From Theristus sp. LFF4_11 (taxonomy: Eukaryota; Nematoda; Chromadorea; Monhysterida; Xyalidae), in assembly GCA_030248135.1 (NCBI GenBank), contig JASANC010001491.1, positions 1 to 64,000 on the forward strand: a stretch of DNA of 64,000 nt, read 5' to 3'. Shown here piece by piece: positions 37,740 through 52,172 of this stretch. The notes under the pieces were generated by a model. It made no database searches. It saw nothing but the letters and a program-made list of their open reading frames with translations, and was not told where the DNA came from. The position numbers and the translations under genes were made by a program. Numbering within the stretch: position 1 is the first letter of the stretch; every line of letters begins with the position of its first letter.

Positions 37740-38050
37740 AACCACTGCCATTCCCTATTAAAGTATCAAAATCAATTCTCGCATTTATTAGCTTTTCAAT
37801 GTCGCTTATTTGTCCTTTCATTCTTTGCTAATAATTTGCATTCCACTGTCCTTTCCCGTTTAAAGTATCAAAAAAACATTCTCCTTTGATCAGCAATTAA
37901 CAGCCATTCCCGCTCAAAGTTTCAAAAATAAATCTTGTTTGGTTAGGTTTTCAATGTCGTCACATGTTGTTCAATCGCCATTCCTGTTCAAAAAATTAAA
38001 AAAACAATGTCGTTTGATTAGCAACAATTAACTGATACCGGTTTAAGTTT
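37740..38050 (+). repeat. Degenerate tandem repeat (CCATTCCC..TTAAAGTATCAAAA type)
   Basis: Four or five diverged units, each with a CCATTCC or TCCTTTCCC block followed by TTAAAGTATCAAAA and an ATTCTC/TTTGATTAGCAA segment. They start near 37740, 37855, 37905 and 37975, so spacing is irregular. Confidence 0.55.
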
Positions 38051-38079
38051 TTGTTTCAGTTTAAGATACAGGTTTAAGA

Positions 38080-38720
38080 AAAGCAACCTGCTTCAGTCAG
38101 CTGTCATTTCTGAATAGGCAACACTTTTTTAAATACCCATTGGCGCCCGCTTTTGACTTGGTAATGGTTTTTTACCCGCTTACCCTAACCTAAGCCAGGC
38201 CTGTTAGAGTGTAAATGTCAAAAAGGCAACACTTCTGAACAATTGTTGCAAAACGCCAACTTTCGTCTTGATAAGTTGCTTCTTTTGGCCGCTTAATCTA
38301 ACCTAAGCCACGTCTTTTAAAGTTTAAATGACGAAAAATGCAAAACTTTTCTGAAATTCGCTGCAAAACGGCCACTTTTGTGTAGTATGTTTACTACTCT
38401 TACCTTTAACCCTAACCTTAGCCAAGGATTTTTGATAGAATGGAAATGACAAAACAGCAACATTTTACTGAATACCCGTAGCAAAGCTCCCGCTTTTGTT
38501 TCGAATGTTTACTTCTTTCCCCGCTTACCCTAACCTAAGCCAGTTATTTTTGATCGAGTGCAACAAAAAGCAACACGTTTCTGAGTACCCACTGTGTAAA
38601 AGGGTCGCTTTTGGTTTGTTATGTAGCTTTTCTATCCTAAGTGACGCATTTTCTATGATAAAAAACAAATGAAGCAAAAGGCAACGATTTTCTAAATACT
38701 CGCTGTAAACACCGGTTTTG
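38080..38720 (+). repeat. Degenerate tandem repeat (about 118-bp unit, five to six units)
   Basis: Units share CCGCTTACCCTAACCTAAGCCA, then TTTTTGAT-AGTG-AAATGA, AAAAGGCAACA, and CTGAATACCC-TGCAAA-CGC-CTTTTG. Clear copies start near 38170, 38290, 38400 and 38520. The CCTAACCTAAGCC piece resembles telomeric sequence but is embedded in the longer unit. Confidence 0.7.
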
Positions 38721-39084
38721 TAAAAAGTCTACCTTGTGAAAAGAGCGATTAACTTGCAAGCGATTGTTTTAAAAACTCGTTTTTTGTGAAAAAAACTCCA
38801 TCGTCTACAATGGAGTCCATGCAATTCTTGCGATTGTCTCGCTTGTTGGTTGTCGCTCTTGAGCAAAAGGCATCATGATGACTAAAGTCATGTGGAATGA
38901 CGATTTGAACGTTGCATTGTCATTAGAAAATGAAGTATGAGTATTCAGCTGATGATGACTTAAATAGCAAAATTGGTTCAAATTTGTAAATTTTAATAGC
39001 CAATCAACGTAGCGGAACGGACCTGACCTGACCTGACTTACATACACAGTTACTATCTTAGTATTATAGATAGATAGATAAATC

Positions 39085-39959
39085 ATGAAACAATACCTGC
39101 TGTTTATCGTCGTCGCGTGCTCGTTCGATTCATTGGTCATCGCAACATCGTTTGATGTTGAACTCGTAATATGTTTTTGTTTTTCGTTTTTCATATAACT
39201 ATTTCACATTATTTTATAAATAAAGTCAACTTCAGAGATCAACGACAGCCAGGCTTGGCTTGAACATGCAATTTTTCAGTAAAATTTTAATTTTTTTTCA
39301 GACGTATGACGAGCTTCAACGTTTCTGCTCCGATCAGCCGGATTCGAAAATATGCTCGGCAGTGACGCTAGACGAACAGAATAAAGCAAATGGTACGCAA
39401 AATAATTTATTACATAACATAATATCTGAGATAGTATCACATAATTGTAATTACACTCCCTCAATCAGAACCTGTCAATCAGATTCTTCATTAAACGTTC
39501 AAATGTGGTGCTATTATGTATTTTGCTCGCGTGTGATGTTATTGCATCAACCCTGCGTATCTGGATTGGTACATTACAAAAACAGTTTACTGTAATTCTT
39601 AACATACCCTTCCTGTTTCTTTCACAGATGTCGACAAGAATGTTGACGCTGAGAAACGAAAGAGCGCTTACGTGCGCTTCAGCGGGAAACGCTCGGAAAA
39701 CGCTGAGAAACGCAAAAGCGCTTATGTGCGTTTTAGTGGCAAACGCTCAGAGAACGCTCAGAAACGAAAAAGCGCTTACGTGCGTTTTAGCGGTAAACGC
39801 TCAGAAAACGCTCAGAAACGCAAAAGCGCTTACGTGCGTTTTAGCGGTAAACGCTCAGAAAATGCTGAGAAACGCAAAAGTCCATCTGTGCGTTTCAGTG
39901 GTAAACGTGACAATAGTGAGATTATGAAACGCAAAAGTTATTTTTTACGTTTTCGCTAG
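39085..39959 (+). CDS. FMRFamide-like neuropeptide precursor, FLP-6-like with VRFS peptides
   Basis: Three exons: 39085-39165, 39302-39392 and 39628-39959, phases 0 and 1, 167 residues. Residues 1 to about 20 are a signal peptide (MKQYLLFIVVACSFDSLVIA). A spacer follows with two Cys (RFCSDQPDSKIC) and an acidic stretch. Exon 3 encodes four copies of KSAYVRFS and one of KSPSVRFS, each followed by GKR, the amidation and dibasic cleavage signal. They are separated by SENAEKR or SENAQKR. A last segment, KSYFLRFR, ends at the stop without Gly. Known processing predicts prohormone convertase cleavage at KR, trimming, and conversion of Gly to an amide, releasing KSAYVRFS-amide. The peptide is close to nematode FLP-6 (KSAYMRFamide), but the amide would fall on an extra Ser rather than on Phe. 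Such peptides act on G-protein-coupled receptors or ion channels of neurons and muscle. Confidence 0.9.
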
Positions 39960-40125
39960 ATGAAATTATGAGATTTTTTGGTTGAATCTGTGAATATTTG
40001 ATTTCTTTGTTGACAAATTTACGAGCCAAGTTATTTTGCAGTGTGATGCTAGCAACCAACAATCTCCCCATTGGTTGTTGTATATGATGTATAAAAACAC
40101 GATTTGCTTGCATTATCATGAACGA

Positions 40126-40131
40126 AATAAA
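40126..40131 (+). terminator. Polyadenylation signal of the neuropeptide gene
   Basis: AATAAA lies 167 bases after the stop codon, on the coding strand. This is a typical 3' UTR length for a small precursor gene. Confidence 0.65.
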
Positions 40132-40903
40132 ACAGTTGCATAACACAATGTGCCATTGAAATTGTAATAACTATTAGAACAGACATGAACTGAAGTCACT
40201 GTTGCTCCATTTTGTTGCACATTTCATGCTTCAACAAAAATATTGTTTGTTTTAGCTGAAAAAGTTTTAGTGCTAAATTTCTCTTTTCTCTTGCGTGGTA
40301 AAGTCTATTCGATATAAGAGACAAACAAAACAAACAGCAAATTGACTTGCCGGGCAAGTTTTCAGTGCTGCGTGTTCCGTTCTTTTGTTCCGTTCCAACA
40401 GATCCATGACGACACTTTGGACTTAAAGTTGTTTCATAATAAACATATGTCTTGCAATTATAAAAAAAACATTCACCTGATGCTGTTCTGGAAGTAATTT
40501 TTTAGTTTGGTACAATTTCAAAGACCCCAAAAAGCGCTGACCTGCATTGTAAACTTATTTCCAGTGTTCGTTTTTGGTTCTTGTCCATCAGTGCCGTTCA
40601 ATTGTGCAAAATTCATATAGGCGTAAAAATTTGAACAAATCAAAGATTTACTCTGCATTCATCCAACAAGAACATACCATGATCATCCGTTTTTTCATGC
40701 ATGAATGTGTTCCGTCATGGAGTTTTCACTACTGGGAGGGCAGACCGGTTTGACACTTCTAGTGCAAATTATGGGTGCAAAAAAATATTTTTTAATCCGG
40801 CAATAAAGCTGTCGTGCAAATGGCGTAAACGCTGGTGTGAAGCGGAAGCGGCGCAAAAAAATAAAAAAAAGCAATGTGAAAGCTGCTCCAAGCCGTTCTT
40901 TTT

Positions 40904-43555
<2,652 letters not shown>

Positions 43556-44956
43556 CAGTTTTCGTCTGTTTTGGCTTTCGCTTCTGTGACTTTTTGTTTC
43601 AATTTTTTATTCTTTCGGAAGTGCCTGGCTAAAGAACAGTTTTTCTGTTTACATTTGCGACATCTTTTTTGAAACCTTAGGCGCGTGTAATTCAAACAAA
43701 GAGTGTTACCTAATCATTACGTACAACTGTTTTTTTGAAAGTGTGAAAGTGTGAAAAGCAAATTGGATTTTTGTTATAAACAGATCATGACGATATCGAT
43801 ATCGATATTTATTTGTTTATAACGAAGACTATTTTATTGAACGATGTTCCAGCTTCTGCATACGACTTGTTACTTCGTCACCAGTGGTAACGATTCCATG
43901 GAGCAGCGGTTCCAACTCAGGTTTACGAATTGACTTCCAAATGTGAACAGCAGATCCTACAATAAATCACAAATCTTCCAAACAGATCCAATCACAATTC
44001 AAAAACACACGCACACTATTTCGTTTTAGTTTTCTGTTGGTTTTTTTTTGCTTGCAGCGGACACAAATCATCGATTGTGTGCTATGTTTTGTTGAGTTTA
44101 GAGACAATAGTTTGCTTGATCATATCAGTAAATCAGATATTCAGAATCTGTAAACTATAAAGATCAAGTTGTGTAAGCCCAAGCCCGAATGAGAACAAAT
44201 ACAGTATCAATTTTGTGTTGATCGACTGAAAACAACGTGCTCTTTGATTCTCGATTCTGATAGAATAGGCATTTATCATAACAGAATATATACACATATG
44301 CAATGTAGATACAAGAATAGGAATCATATACAATACGTCTGATGCAAATCGTAAAAACTGGTGCCACTGATCCAAAACAAAGCAGGGCCTCACTTCATGA
44401 TGAAGCTCGTCAGCGCGCTTCAGCGCGCACTTGCATGAATAGGCCTTAAAACAAAAGAACAGTGAAAGTACCGTACTACTTGTCTTTAATTCAAGGATAA
44501 AATCACATACAATAGAAAACAACTCCCTGAGGTGGGGGGGGGGCTGAGAACTGAGGTCCATGAGCCGACTGAGCCCCTGGTGACAGCTCCATCGCTGTAT
44601 CGCCTGTATTTCGCCGTTTCTACCAGTAACAATCAACAATACAAACATGAATCGATTTCAATAGTGTACAGTTCTTAGTGCAGAATAATGTGATTTAGCG
44701 GTGCAAGTGAAAAGTTTTTAGCACCAGAACATCGTGTGTGTGCGTGCTTTCGAAGAAATCAACGTGCAAGCGAAGCAAGTCCAAGTCAAAGTGTATGCAA
44801 GAGAAAAGCTTTTTGGCAGAAGCGCAATGTGGGCGGGCCAATGAAAATAAAAGACAAGAACCTATTGATGAGCGTAACAACAGGAAACCACCGAGCTCAA
44901 ACACCGTGTCTTCCCATCGTGCTCGTTTTTCTGTGCAGCATTTGTCAAAAGCTCAC
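43556..44956. other. Gene-poor stretch between lectin genes 1 and 2
   Basis: No exon with firm support. If lectin gene 2 continues beyond the donor at 44956, its last exon could be here on the minus strand; a frame at 44648-44133 includes hydrophobic stretches but has no clear acceptor in the required phase. Confidence 0.4.
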
Positions 44957-47639
44957 TTTCACAGCGGTCTCCGCTAAATTGAGCGTTGCAGTAGCACGTG
45001 ACTTCGGCTTCCAGTAAAACATTGTGCTTGCATACGGACTGACCACTGGTGCCCGGTGTTGAACATTCGGGGCACGGCTGCGTGTCGCCTGGAACAAAAA
45101 AAAAACAGTTTTTTTGTAAAAAATTAGATTTTAGCTGGTTTCTCCAGTGGCATAATCGCGTTCATAAGAGGCGTACTTTAAAAAAGAACGTTGAAAACCG
45201 GGCATGGGAACCAGCAGCTCTGCACGCAGATTTTTTTTGCATCCTGCACTGCATCCTGAACTGCACTGCAAATTGCACTGGAACATCGTTAAAATGTTTT
45301 CTGAAAGTGACCGTTTCGAGATTGAAAGAGCGACTATCCCCGTATTGTCATTTTCAGAAAGATCTTTAACGATGCAGCGCAGTTTGCAGTGCAGTGCAGG
45401 CGGCAAAAAAATCGTTCTGCTTGACCCGAGAAGCGATGTGTCGCTTTATCGCCTTTTATTTTTCTGCTTGCTGGTTACTTTTTGCCGCCACGTTTTGCCG
45501 AGTCCTGGCGTATACATGATATGCAGCACCCACATGGTGGCAGAGGCACCATGTTCCAGCACGCCAAATGATTCGTGCCGCCGATGAATGTGTTTCACTT
45601 ACGAAATTCACAAATGAAATGTTCAGGATGTTCATTTTCAGTAGTACCGCCAGATAGGCATTCTCGGTTGACTAGGCCCAGCAAATCAACATCAACCGCG
45701 ACGCACGAACCGTAGTAGGCTGACAAAGTTATAGCAAAGTAATAATTGCAACATAAAGTCACCCAGGAATGTCAAAGTTTGGTTTTCGAATCAGCTGAAT
45801 AATTATTGAACCTGTTACAGGGTCACTCAAAAGTATTGTAGATCAACTAAATACGAACGCGACAGCCCTGTTTTCTCACTCATGGTGAGACCAGTGGCAG
45901 GCGTCTTTCACGCAATTTTGGAATGGATTTTGGCATCTATGGAATGAATTGTTTTCTCGGATCTCGACCAAGTTCACTAAACACTTTTACTTCCTGAACT
46001 GGTGTACATTGCAGCAGGCGATTTCCAACAAATATAAAAAACAAATACAAAAGTCTCACAAATTGGATGGTCGTTAGCCCAGATATTCTCATCGATCAAT
46101 CCCCAGTGCGGATTGTTTGAATCAAGCAGCCAATTGGTCTTCTCTGCTTTTGCGGACGGGCCGCTAGACGTCTGATTATAATCGCCTGACACCCACGCGA
46201 TTTTTTTCCACTCAGTTTTCTGTGAGAACAAACTCAGGACGCTATGTTAGATTATATGTACACTGTAAAAAAATGATTATATGAAATGATTGTATAGTAT
46301 GACCGTTTAAACATGGCAGCTTTTTTCAGGGTGCAAGGAGCGCGCGAAATTTGAATCAAAGTAAAAAGTTGCTCAGAAACCCAACTGCGTGTCAAATTTT
46401 ACATGTTTCTCAAAATTAATTGGTAATTCGGGCTATTCTGTTCATTATTTCTACCATTGCACACTCGATTGGCGGATATCTTATCATTTTTGAGAAAGGA
46501 AACTCCTAGTCTGCGACTAATCTCGCCTTGATTGAGACTGTCATATTTTTTCGGCCATACTGTATGTACATACCGTATTACCTCTATTAAACCCCCCCAA
46601 AATTAACCCCCCCCCCAAAAAATAAACCCCCACCCCCTCGACAAGTTTCCAAATAATCCCCCCCAAAAATAATCCCCCATGGGGGATTATTGAAACCTGT
46701 TTGAAACACATACCCAGCGAATTCAGTGGCTGGTTGCAGTGAAAATGATGAAATTGTGCTACCAAAGGCCCCAAATGGATGAGTTAATGGTAATTTCATT
46801 ACAAAAGGCTGTTGTAAAAGGAAATTTCTATGTAGAGTAGAAGTTTCTGCGACTTCCTTCCTGTCATGGAAGGTATTTTTGCCATTTTGCCCACTCCTAA
46901 AAATGGTTTCCAAATAAACCCCCCCCCCCAAAAAATAAACCCCCCCCCCAAAAATAAACCCCCACCCCCAGAAGTCGCTGAAGAAATAAACCCCCATGGG
47001 GGTTTATTAGAGGTAATACGGTATGTATTACAGTTTATCAAGGGACTTTGGATAAAAAATTCTTTCCGAATCACTTTCGCGCAATTTATACTCGAATTAC
47101 AGTGCCAGCCATAATTAATAACGTCGATAGCGATGATCGTGTGCTCCATCGAGCTCCACGGCAGCCATGCATGTTTGATAGGCAGGAGAACCAGGCGCAC
47201 GCGCTGATTATTTTCCATGTTTTCCACTTGCCACAATTGTGGAGCTCCACACCGAAATGCCGCCCCTCAACGTGTGGAGCAAAACTGCGAGCTAATCGAG
47301 CTCTCGACGGGAGAATATGGCACTGAAACTGCGCATCAATTATGGCTGTCACTGTAATGGGACATTCATGAAAGCAGTGTTTAGTGACCACACAGCTATA
47401 TGTTTCAACACACAGCTACGCGTCACTGAATACTGCTTCATGAATGCGCCTTAACTGTACCAGATGCTCAACGACCAGCTCTAGTAGTGTCTCATTCATG
47501 ACGACGGCCAGCCGGCCACCGTAACGTGCACAAGACTCGGTCGCGTTTTGCTTCAGTTGTTGCTCCGTGCTGACCGCATAGCACGCGCCACTGTAGTGGA
47601 AGCCATGCGACGATACAGCTGACGACGGTGGGGTGCAAT
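44957..47639 (-). CDS. C-type lectin domain + EGF-like protein 2 (partial at both ends)
   Basis: Four exons in transcript order: 47639-47461, 46219-46060, 45719-45603 and 45088-44957, phases 0, 1, 1, the same plan as lectin gene 1. The lectin domain has HGFHYSGACYAV and CARYGGRLAVVM, then WVSGDYNQ and NPHWG, then a C part ending HFICEF. The EGF-like exon has CYCNAQFSGDRCE and continues through a good donor (GTGAGC), so at least one more exon follows. The signal-peptide exon was not found; the first listed exon needs one base from it. The calcium site is not conserved (HPIS in place of EPN/QPD, and no WND), as in the paralogues. Introns carry MITE-A copy 3, MITE-C copies and MITE-E. Confidence 0.8.
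45229..45414. mobile_element. MITE-E copy 1 (TGCAGTGCAG inverted-repeat element)
   Basis: Ends GATTTTTTTTGCATCCTGCA and, inverted, GATTTTTTTGCCGCCTGCAC. Inside lie further inverted pairs, ACATCGTTAAA / TTTAACGATG and CTTTCAG / CTGAAAG type pieces. Related sequence occurs at 55645-55736 and 56263-56390. Confidence 0.65.
46571..47023. mobile_element. MITE-A copy 3
   Basis: A 453-bp element flanked by TA with the same ends as copy 2, to which it is nearly identical outside the C runs, implying a recent common source. It lies in the intron between the first two lectin exons of gene 2. Confidence 0.93.
47356..47455. mobile_element. MITE-C copy 2, abutting a splice donor
   Basis: Inverted ends GACATTCATGAAAGCAGT and TACTGCTTCATGAATGCG. 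In the sense of lectin gene 2 it begins about six bases after the donor at 47460-47459. Confidence 0.8.
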
Positions 47640-47873
47640 CTGCAAGCGCAAGCGCAGACTATGGCACTCTCTAGACAAACGATCTTGTGGTCCTCCTTCA
47701 GTTGTTTATCAAGAGACCCAGAATACTGGATTAGTATAGTTATATATAGGCACAGAACCCCAATTAACACAGGAATTATCCTAAAAATCACTAATAATTG
47801 CTTACTATCAGCTTCTCTGGTATCATCTATCTTCGTGGTTGTGCGACTCAGTGCGTTTCGCAAGCAATTATTA

Positions 47874-47970
47874 AGGTGCATTCATAAAGCAATATTTAGT
47901 GACCGCGTAACTATATTTTTTAACACATAGCTACGCGTCACTAAATCCTGTTTCACGAATGCCGCGTTAG
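47874..47970. mobile_element. MITE-C copy 3
   Basis: Ends GTGCATTCATAAAGCAATA and CTGTTTCACGAATGCCGC in inverted arrangement, with TTTAGTGAC / GTCACTAAA inside. It lies upstream of lectin gene 2. Confidence 0.8.
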
Positions 47971-47999
47971 TCTAATGCTTGATGCGGCACTTCTAAATT

Positions 48000-48954
48000 G
48001 CCCAAGTGACCTGGTCGCAATGCATAAGGTGTAGTTGAAAAAATACAGTCAGTTTTGGTCATTTTTGGCTTTTTGCTCTGGGACAATCCGTTCGCTTTTT
48101 GGAAAGGGCTAACGGTGTACAGACCTACATGGAAGACTTTACGGTAGAAAAGCGAGCCAAAAACAGAAACAAAATCAAGTTAAGAAATCTAATAAACTAA
48201 AACCCTACCCGTGAAAGAATTAACCACAGCACTTTTGGCAAACGTAACCACAAAAATAATTTCAAGAAAAGGCATTTTCACAACATTGTTTTTAAGTTGA
48301 AAATTCTGTTTGTTAAAGTCTAGTGGTAAAGTTTGATGAATTTGTGCGTGACTGACCACAAATTTAGGTTGTAGACACTGGTAAGTTCACTCGATTCAAA
48401 AGTCATCAGTCTTTAGCTTTTTAAACTAGTTCCTAGCTGATGAAATCCGACTTTCATTTTTTGAACATTTCAGCTTCAATCTAGATAGATTCGAACTTGA
48501 AAAAAGTATTTTGATCGAATTATTATTTTTTTGGTTGAATTTATTGTGCGGTATCATACACACACGGACTGTTGGGTTCGTTATGCCATCACATCAGATT
48601 GTTGATCGAATTCATCAATTATTCACGAAACGGTTGCTCTCTGCAGAAACGGTTGCTCTCTGCAGTCAGATTTATGATTTTTTTTTGTTTTTTGATTGCT
48701 TGTCCGTTTTTATTGTACCGTATGAATTTTTGATTTCAAACGTTCGACATCAAATAAATGTCGAAATAGAAAACATACTGCTCATTTTTGAAATAAAATC
48801 GTAATCTAAATGATCAAAATATTCTGACCAATCAGTTGAATAACAGACAGCCAATAAAAACAATAAAATTACGGCATTATAAAAAGTCCATAAAATTCGA
48901 GATCAAGATGTGCTTGTGATCAGCTCAAACTGGCGGTGATCAAACTTTCGAATT
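48000..48954. other. Gene-free stretch between lectin genes 2 and 3
   Basis: AT-rich with no supported exon or recognisable repeat beyond weak MITE-D similarity near 47990-48030. The signal-peptide exon of lectin gene 2 is expected in or before this stretch but could not be identified. Confidence 0.4.
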
Positions 48955-49095
48955 CACGGGCTTTGGGGTTGCCGGAGCAGGTGTAACCTGTGCGTCCCCC
49001 GTGTTTCGCTGGTGTGTGGTTGGCGCGGTCGAGGTACGTATTGCCCATAACTATTACCCATGGATCTGGTAATAGGGGCAACTGGCTTGCGGCTG
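48955..49095 (-). other. Possible downstream exon of lectin gene 3
   Basis: On the minus strand a GC-richer open piece reads WVIVMGNTYLDRANHTP followed by GYTCSGNP. GC content and the Cys and Tyr pattern look coding, and it lies where lectin gene 3 should continue after its EGF-like exon. No acceptor in the required phase is clear, so this is only a candidate. Confidence 0.3.
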
Positions 49096-49251
49096 TGTCG
49101 CCACCGCCCTCTTTTTATTTTTTTAACAAAAAACTTGGACTTACATGTAAATTGGTTTTTAAGACAAATTTTAATTGTTCTTAAATGAGCGCTGTGAGTT
49201 TGCATGCTCTGTATTCTGCAAAAGTGACAGGTTTAAAACAAACATAGTATA

Positions 49252-49286
49252 CGGACACGGCTGAATAAATCCACAATACATACATA
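49252..49286 (-). mobile_element. MITE-B end fragment
   Basis: ACGGACACGGCTGAATAAAT followed by CCACAATA matches one terminus of MITE-B; the rest of the element is missing. It is a truncated relic. Confidence 0.5.
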
Positions 49287-49477
49287 CAAGCCAATTGTAT
49301 TGAAAATAAACTGCCGGTGTGGGCGCGCAACAATGTCGCCGTGGTGGATAGAAAAAAGCTGCTCATGCACGCCAAAAAGTGGATGGACAAAAATGTTGAT
49401 GCAAAAGATGACAGCGGCCAAGCACCAACGTTTTTGCAGAATAAAATAAGAAAAAAAAGAACAAAAACAACGCTCAC

Positions 49478-51156
49478 ACTGGCATCGTGCGCCGTTGAAC
49501 CGCTGCCAACAAGCGCACTCTAGCTCGGCGTCCAGCCAGTGCGTGCGATTCGTGTGGCACGCTTGCATTCTGGTGCCGGGCGTTGAGCAACCGAGTGCAC
49601 TGCAGTTGCCCGTGGTGCCTGTTTCGCAATTAGTGGCGCGTTCAAATTGACAGCTGCATACTTGCTATCAGGGCGTGCATGAAACCTCGCCATCCCACTT
49701 CTTAACGCATGGGCATTGCTTAACCAGGCGTTCTGCCCTCAATTCAACCCTAATAACCGCCGTTAAGTTTTCGACCGTTGGGCTCTCTGCGACCGGTTAG
49801 CGACGCTACCAAACCAATCATGCTGAGAAAAAAGTGTGTTGACCAAGATGTTGACCAAGATGTAGACCAAGATATCGACCAAGATATTCCGTTTCCGAAA
49901 ATAGCTGGATCGACTTGATCAACATCAACAACAGTTTTTCCTCAGAAGAAGTGTCCTTTAAGAAGTTTCTCTGTGTGTCTCTTTCAGTGTCTGGCTGTCT
50001 TTTTTTGTCTAGAGGATCCCGTTCACTCAGAAGAACAAGAACTTAGACAACAGAAAAGAGATGAACAACAACGCACGATATTCGCAGAGATAACGGTGTT
50101 TTTCTGTGCATTTTCCGTCTTTTGCGTTCCGATAATGGAACACGTTCGACAGCATCATGCAGTCGCCAATGCTGAAACGTCAGTTTTATCACACTCTCTC
50201 TCTCCCCCTCTTTTTCATTCCCGATTCAGGCGCACTGAAAGAAACCCATTTTCCAAACATTTTCGCGTGCAATGGTGACCAGTGGTGACCAAAACAATAC
50301 CACTGAACACGCTCTAAATGGCCACCACCGGATGTCCCAAACTTTTGTGGGTATTGCTCCGCCCAAAGCGTTGCATGCGGTGCGCCCCAGTGCCGGTGCG
50401 AGCTCGAGACGAGCCAATAGTGGTGTCGTTTGAACTCGAGCGAGCCGTACGACGACCAATTGTGACGGTCGCCCGCGATCCAGAGGTCATCGACGACCGT
50501 AGCAGACTGGAATGAAGAAAATCGTTGTTGTTGTTACACGCTAAAGAAATGCTGTGTCTGTGCGGGTGTCCCGTATCCGCCTGGTATTCGCGTCCTGGAA
50601 ACCAAAGTATCAGACCATTGACCGGTAGTGTTGCCGCGGTTCACGTTCTCTTTGGTTTGCGCGGGCGGTTTCGACTCAAAAGAGCAGAAAACAATTTCGG
50701 TACGGTTTCAGTTCGATTCAAAACGCCAACAGAGAAATCCGAACCTGTTTCGGTTCGGTTTAAACAGTCGCAAAAAATTCAGTGCGGTTTCAGTGCGGTT
50801 TGCCCAAGCTTTCTGTTGGCAACGGTTCAGTAACCGTGATTTTCCAAGACAACACCAATTGACACAGTCATCTAATTATCATCGGGAAAACGCTTTGCGC
50901 ATCTGAAGAAAAAAAAGAAAAAAACAAGCATCAACGCGCACCAACTGCAGCGCCTCGCTGACGTTCCGTAGAACGTCTACACTTGGCAAAATCGCCAACC
51001 GGCCACCGAACGTTTCACAGCTGTCGTGCGCCTTTCGCTGGTTCTGTCTTTCGGCAGCGGCGTCGAAAAAGAAGCAACTGCCATTCAATTCGTGTACGAA
51101 CGGAGTCACATCGGCGAGCAGATCAACACACGGCGACAATGCGGAGGATTTGGTGG
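49478..51156 (-). CDS. C-type lectin domain + EGF-like protein 3 (partial at both ends)
   Basis: Four exons in transcript order: 51156-50942, 50506-50343, 50171-50077 and 49618-49478, phases 0, 2, 1. The lectin domain has LNGSCFFFD and CETFGGRLAILP, then LWIAGDRHNW and WAEQYPQNIGDC, then a C part ending KHRYLCEY. The EGF-like exon contains CACWQRFNGARCQ and continues into a donor, GTGAGC. The middle intron is phase 2 instead of the phase 1 of its two neighbours, so that boundary has slid. The calcium motifs EPN/QPD and WND are absent (YPQN; YRNAKDGKC). The upstream signal-peptide exon and any exon after the EGF-like module were not identified. Confidence 0.8.
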
Positions 51157-52172
51157 CTGAAACAATCATGCGCAACACTGTAAAAGTCCTAGTCTGAACA
51201 ACATGCTGTACGCAGACTCAACACTGCGAGGCCACGAACAAACACACTAGCCTTTTCGCACGAAACAGAAGACGATGAGGAGAAAAAATCGATCACTATG
51301 TGCAATAGCTTCTTTGACAGCGTTCAACATTATTTTGTTCTTGTTGCGGCAATCGTTTGAAAACAATGTCCAAAATCAAACCGAAACTTGAGGCATGATT
51401 AACCAAAATTCTTTGTTCAACTAATCTATTTTTTTAGAAGTTCAGAAAGCGCGGAAATTGTTATACTAAAACCTAACGCTCACAAATTTGGCTCCATTGA
51501 ATAAAAATTCCGGTTGCCCGGCACCAAAGAAGGTTTTTTTTAAATTGACTGTACTTCAAAATTGCCACTAATTGTTCGCTGCTTTCCATGGGAATGGGTT
51601 TAAAATTTTCAATTGCGGCTGTCCAAAATGGCCAATTTGATGGTGAAAAGGTATATTTTTCAATGCCATAAAATGCAAATATAAACAAAAATGAAGCCCA
51701 CGGAGAGATCGTATATAAAGCTCAAGACTTCACATGGTGGTCCTTTTTGACAATGTACAATGTACAATGTACCGGTACAATGTACATTTTACATCAACAA
51801 CAGTTAGAGCGACTAAATCCAGAACAACAGATTGGTTTACAAGCGTAATTTAACCACGATCATCATTGCACGCAGTCGATTTTCAAATCAGTCATTATCG
51901 ACCGACACAAAATCACGATTCAAATGCAAAAAAGAGCAAAAATCCCATTTCGTCATAATTATACCTCGCGAGAATTACAAATCAAAAACAATCTCAATCC
52001 AAACGATCACCAATGTCGCTCATAGTAGTTCCAATGCGGCATGTCATCCGCCAAACTGGCAGTGACACGCCAATGGCGTCGGATTTCGACGCCAGCTGAT
52101 TTATCTCGTCAAAATTGGCATCGACAGACATTCAAATCAAAGGCACACACAATACATGAAACGAGCTCAGCT

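Larger units (their letters stand above)
35904..39084. other. Gene-free stretch between the mucin and neuropeptide genes
   Basis: AT-rich, without supported exons. It contains an inverted-repeat element (36757-36896) and two families of degenerate tandem repeats (37740-38050 and 38080-38720). Confidence 0.5.

Noticed and set aside
38080..38720. Telomere-like array (CCTAACCTAAGCC)
   Set aside because: The telomere-like piece occurs once per longer repeat unit of about 118 bp and is not itself tandem; it is an ordinary tandem repeat.
47492..47881. Minus-strand frame with a hydrophobic stretch upstream of lectin gene 2, as its signal anchor
   Set aside because: It reads through the acceptor at 47640 in a frame one base off the lectin frame, and its only start codon lies in a MITE end. 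It does not supply a phase-correct first exon.
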